Below, one piece after another: positions 60,237-63,415 of a DNA stretch of 63,415 bases. The notes under the pieces were generated by a model. That model saw only the letters and a program-made list of their open reading frames with translations. It ran no database searches and was not told the DNA's origin. The stretch spans positions 1-63,415 of the forward strand of contig UQLY01000016.1 of the NCBI GenBank assembly GCA_900542015.1, written 5' to 3'. Made by a program: the position numbers and the translations under genes. Position 1 is the first letter of the stretch. The number at the start of each line of letters is the position of its first letter. Source of the stretch: an uncultured Lachnospiraceae bacterium (GTDB lineage: Bacteria; Bacillota; Clostridia; Lachnospirales; Lachnospiraceae).

Positions 60237-61661
60237 TTAAATAACAAATTCTAACTGTTCTTTACTGCTGTCTATCCGCATATTCGGCATTCTCTCTCCC
60301 ACACAAAGCTCCGTAAGATTTGCTTTTACAAGAGCCGCCGGTATTGGTGGGCAGACCATATTTCCACATTTCTTTACCTGTTCAGTCCGGGATATCTCAT
60401 TTCCGTAACAGTCATGATCGATGATATAATCATCCGGCACACCCTGGCATCCGTACAGTTCCCGGGGTTCCAACATCCGGAGCCCGATATCAACAATGGC
60501 ATAATCGGCTCCCTGTATTGTTACAAGCCCAAAGCGGTCCTTTCCCGTTACCGCATCAAGAGGGTCCTTTATGTCCTGTCCGGTTCCCTGCCCATAATAT
60601 TTCACAAGGAAAGCCCTTACCTCTCCAAAATGCCCGTCTCCGGCTGTAATCGTCGGTATTGGCTTCCTGATGTCCCGACCGTCACAGTGATTGTTCATCT
60701 GGATAAGGTTCGACGTTACTATGCTGTTATGAGTTTGACCGATCTGCACCATATAAGGCTCCACAATGCCGTATCCATGTTTTCCTGTTATTGTCGGAAG
60801 CGGGTCCCTGATCTCCCCAGGCGCCCGTTCTCCGCTGTGGTTGCACTGGATGATAAACGGCTCTGGGTTCTCCAGCACAAACTTCTTTAATCCTCTCGCA
60901 ATCCGTTCCATTGTCTTAGGCGCAAGCGGGCGCACTGCGCGTATGCCGTATTTTTCCTTTATTTCTTCTGCTGTATCAAATATGGATGGACACGGAAGGA
61001 AAAAGTTAATCTGCGTGTATGCTCCGACATAGGGCTGCAATATGCCCGCTTTCACTTCTTCACTGTCTGCCGGTCCATGTGTCGGTTTTGCCCATACAAT
61101 CGGTTTTCCGTCGCACCGTGCTATCAGAAAGAAACGTTTCCTCATGGTCGGTGCGCCATAGTCCGCTGCCACCAGTTCGCGATATTCCACCGTGTAGCCC
61201 AGATCTTCAAGCTGCTTTACAAACTTTCGGAAGGTTACACCCTGCTTTGCCTTAATCGGTCTATGGGAACGGTTCAGCGGTCCCCATGTCTTAAATTCTT
61301 CCACATTCTCCAGCATGATTACCCTCGGACGCACCAGCCCTGCCCATCTTAATGCCACCCAGGCAAGCCCGCGGATATTTTTATCTTTCGGCTTTCCCCC
61401 TTTTGCTTTAGAAAAATGCTTGCAGTCCGGGGAGAACCACGCCAATCCTACCGGGTGCCCCTGGCACACTTCCAGCGGGTCAACATCCCACACCGATTCG
61501 CAGTAGTGTTTTGTGCTCGGATGGTTCGCCTTGTGCATCCTTATGGCTTCCGGATCATGGTTGATTGCAATGTCCACGCTTACGCCTGTCGCAATTTCTA
61601 TACCGGTACTTGCCCCGCCCCCGCCGGCAAAGTTGTCAACCATCAATTCTCCGTTTATCAT
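60237..61661 (-). CDS. C5 cytosine DNA methyltransferase
   Basis: A 474-residue enzyme. Motif I DNFAGGGGASTG (9-20), catalytic Cys C80 in SPDCKHFSKAKGG (PDC in place of the usual PCQ), motif VI ENVEEF, motif VIII MRKRFFLIA, and later GRDIRKPIPTI target region with RNPNPEPF-type repeats. ATG overlaps the PP-loop stop by 4 bp. Likely protects phage DNA or modifies it further with its neighbours. Confidence 0.92.
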   Translation of the reverse strand: MINGELMVDNFAGGGGASTGIEIATGVSVDIAINHDPEAIRMHKANHPSTKHYCESVWDVDPLEVCQGHPVGLAWFSPDCKHFSKAKGGKPKDKNIRGLAWVALRWAGLVRPRVIMLENVEEFKTWGPLNRSHRPIKAKQGVTFRKFVKQLEDLGYTVEYRELVAADYGAPTMRKRFFLIARCDGKPIVWAKPTHGPADSEEVKAGILQPYVGAYTQINFFLPCPSIFDTAEEIKEKYGIRAVRPLAPKTMERIARGLKKFVLENPEPFIIQCNHSGERAPGEIRDPLPTITGKHGYGIVEPYMVQIGQTHNSIVTSNLIQMNNHCDGRDIRKPIPTITAGDGHFGEVRAFLVKYYGQGTGQDIKDPLDAVTGKDRFGLVTIQGADYAIVDIGLRMLEPRELYGCQGVPDDYIIDHDCYGNEISRTEQVKKCGNMVCPPIPAALVKANLTELCVGERMPNMRIDSSKEQLEFVI

Positions 61662-62797
61662 AATGGCAGCACCTCCGGAAAATCATCGAAAGACATCTGT
61701 CCGGCATTCTTCGTTTCTAACTGCTTCTTTTTCTTAAACTCATTATATTTTTCTCTATACCTATAACTGTCCCCAAATATATTCCACGCTGCCGTTACAA
61801 CATTCGGCTCGTATGGTCTGATTTTCTCCAAATCTTCAACTGCCTTCGATGATATACTGCACCCACAGCATCCTGTCCTTGTTAAACCGTATACCTCATA
61901 AGCATCCGAATACCTAATCTGAAACCGTTCTTTGTACCATTCCTTATCCGCATCTGACACATAATACAACGGTTTAAACCGAAACTGTCCGCTTGATGTT
62001 TCGGAAAAACACATGGTGCCGTTTGCATTCTCAGACTTAGGTACAGACCGCATCCCTCCCTCGTCTCTTCTCTCTCCTGTGATTATCATTTCGTAATCTT
62101 TTTGGACTTTATGTGCGACCTGTTTTTTGCAGTAATCGCAACACTTTGCACTGATTTTGAAACTACAAGGATTTTCTTTCATAAACTCATACAAATACTT
62201 TGACGAGTCAATCACAAGCTGTATATTTGGTCTCGGCTCTCCTGCAGAATTGCAGCAACAAAGAAAATTGATGCCCTGCTCTGATCTCGGATAACGTTGG
62301 CGGAGTTCTTCTCTTATTGCAGTTTTATCTTCTGCATTGTCATATTCTTCCCTGATGGAAAATGGAAGTTCTTTCTTTTGCACTGTTTCCATTGCACTTG
62401 ATACGATTTTTGAGATAAACGGGATACCATACTCCCTTGTTGCCATGACAATATTTTTCTCAGGTCTATACTCTGTTATCTCCACACCATACTTTTCTGC
62501 AACTTTTTTCACATGGTCTTTTGTAGCATTCATTTCAAGACCGGTATTAAAAAAGCAATATTTTACCTCTGGTAATCCAAAAAGGTGCCTTGCTGTTTCA
62601 ATTAGGTCAATCAGAATATCACTGTCGCTTCCTCCCGAATAGGAGCATATAGCCTTTGGATGCTGTCTTAACCGTGTTCCTATAATTCCCAGAATTGCCT
62701 CAAACTTCTCCGGGCTCTCCAAATCTGCATAATCAGGTCTGTTTGTGTAAACTCTTGAGTGAAAAACTTCTTTGCTGTTTTTATTTGCTTGTCTCAT
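61658..62797 (-). CDS. PP-loop protein, PAPS-reductase/DndC-like
   Basis: A 379-residue ATP-pyrophosphatase. The PP-loop SYSGGSDSD is at 52-60; cysteine motifs KCCDYCKK and GCCGCS could hold a cluster or metal. The family includes PAPS reductases and DNA phosphorothioation enzymes. The chosen start is the ATG at 62797; an upstream extension would overlap the next gene. A small GGAACC/GGTTCC hairpin precedes it. Confidence 0.82.
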   Translation of the reverse strand: MRQANKNSKEVFHSRVYTNRPDYADLESPEKFEAILGIIGTRLRQHPKAICSYSGGSDSDILIDLIETARHLFGLPEVKYCFFNTGLEMNATKDHVKKVAEKYGVEITEYRPEKNIVMATREYGIPFISKIVSSAMETVQKKELPFSIREEYDNAEDKTAIREELRQRYPRSEQGINFLCCCNSAGEPRPNIQLVIDSSKYLYEFMKENPCSFKISAKCCDYCKKQVAHKVQKDYEMIITGERRDEGGMRSVPKSENANGTMCFSETSSGQFRFKPLYYVSDADKEWYKERFQIRYSDAYEVYGLTRTGCCGCSISSKAVEDLEKIRPYEPNVVTAAWNIFGDSYRYREKYNEFKKKKQLETKNAGQMSFDDFPEVLPL

Positions 62798-62862
62798 TTT
62801 CTTTAAAAGGAACCCGGCGCGCCTTATTCCCGGGAAGGTTCCGGCTCCTTTCTGCCTTTCAG

Positions 62863-63415
62863 CTATTTCCTTCTCCTGCCTGCCAGGATCTTTCCATATA
62901 CACCGCATTCTTCCAGCGGTACTTCCCTTAATACCTTTACCTTGTCCGTCCTTACCTTTCCGCAATTTAACGGAACAATTACATTTTCCAAACTTGCCTC
63001 GCACTCCAGGATGGCGAGATCGTCCCAGCTCTTTCCGAAATCAAGGCACCATGCAAGATGTGATAAATGAATGCCGCTGCCGCAATCTTTCTCAATATTT
63101 GCGTCAAGGCCACATTTGCACTCCGCTGTTTTTCCGATAAAATACTCAAATTCACTGTCACGGTCAGAAAAGTAGCGTTCATTTCTCTTTCTTACGGCTT
63201 TATAAAATATGCCTTTCTTCTTTGTATGCTTAATGCCGTAAAATTTCATGTATTCCTCGATATTCTTCGGATTGTAGACAATCCTTGCATTTCCTGTTAT
63301 CTCAATTTTCCCGCCGCGCAGACAGTCCACAATCTGGGCATTTTCCCGTCCTACTACCGAGGAGTTTTCCCAAGCCTCTACCGAGGAGTTTCCCCGAGCC
63401 ACTACCGAGGAGTTT
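62863..63415 (-). CDS. Octapeptide-repeat phage protein (partial)
   Basis: Truncated at the window edge. The visible N-terminal part has three 24-bp repeats encoding NSSVVARG, NSSVEAWE and NSSVVGRE, then a helical domain with C-rich ECKCGLDAN. Such repeats suggest a beta-solenoid/fibre. Ends at 62863, just before the PP-loop gene. No known function. Confidence 0.65.
   Translation of the reverse strand, partial: NSSVVARGNSSVEAWENSSVVGRENAQIVDCLRGGKIEITGNARIVYNPKNIEEYMKFYGIKHTKKKGIFYKAVRKRNERYFSDRDSEFEYFIGKTAECKCGLDANIEKDCGSGIHLSHLAWCLDFGKSWDDLAILECEASLENVIVPLNCGKVRTDKVKVLREVPLEECGVYGKILAGRRRK

Noticed and set aside
61658..63004. PP-loop protein extended to 63004
   Set aside because: The extension lies inside the octapeptide-repeat gene in another frame; no start with ribosome-binding site.
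63331..63415. Short direct repeats as a CRISPR array
   Set aside because: Repeats are 24 bp, contiguous and in frame, with no unique spacers; they encode peptide repeats.

Overview
The window reads as chromosome of a Gram-positive, spore-forming Clostridia bacterium, most likely Lachnospiraceae. The signs are a class III fructose-bisphosphatase, a SigH gene beside cysS/mrnC/rlmB, a lysine riboswitch, a cysteine T-box, a LytTR/DUF3021 pair, NiaR, and many lipoproteins. Placement is by gene content only. The right third is an integrated prophage that runs off the window.

Chromosome, 1-39,800. Positions 299-9,038 hold niaR, a cold-shock gene, a formate/nitrite-type channel, an isolated hisA, an Asn-rich lipoprotein, and dapA-dapB-fbp behind a lysine riboswitch, then a cobalamin adenosyltransferase and an SSB-like protein. 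typA (9,299) is followed by a lipoprotein gene and a small AT-rich cassette (GNAT, MarR, cupin) that sits between 69-bp direct repeats. Next come an ABC exporter with LytTR/DUF3021 regulators, a GH26 mannanase without a signal peptide, mgtE, a YigZ protein, a class A PBP, a large polytopic membrane protein and a degenerate membrane kinase fused to a receiver. A tRNA-Thr precedes sigH and the cysE-cysS-mrnC-rlmB cluster under a cysteine T-box. After that are an ABC-F protein, a DUF4349 lipoprotein and a GGDEF/EAL protein with altered motifs.

Prophage, 39,809 to the right edge. A 3' fragment of a tRNA (tRNA-Leu-like acceptor end) with its terminator marks one attachment site. All convincing phage genes read leftwards. 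From right to left these are an octapeptide-repeat protein, PP-loop (PAPS reductase-like) protein, C5 methyltransferase, radical SAM protein, small zinc/HTH/ASCH proteins, a structured leader with a late promoter, terminase, portal, minor capsid with a C-terminal HExxH domain, scaffold, major capsid, connectors, tail tube, Gp15, tape measure, tail tip, receptor-binding protein, holin and GH25 lysin. The integrase and repressor are presumably beyond the right edge. Portal and tape measure both show frame breaks at their starts.

Most notable non-gene signals: (1) a dispersed repeat with a 92-bp conserved core held between long locus-specific inverted arms (11,157 and 22,031, plus a reduced relative at 1,285); (2) a twice-occurring prophage RNA element that folds over the stop codon of a tiny gene and runs into a terminator (51,564 and 57,107); (3) a candidate capsid-borne metalloprotease-type toxin with a possible immunity gene (51,836-53,822).
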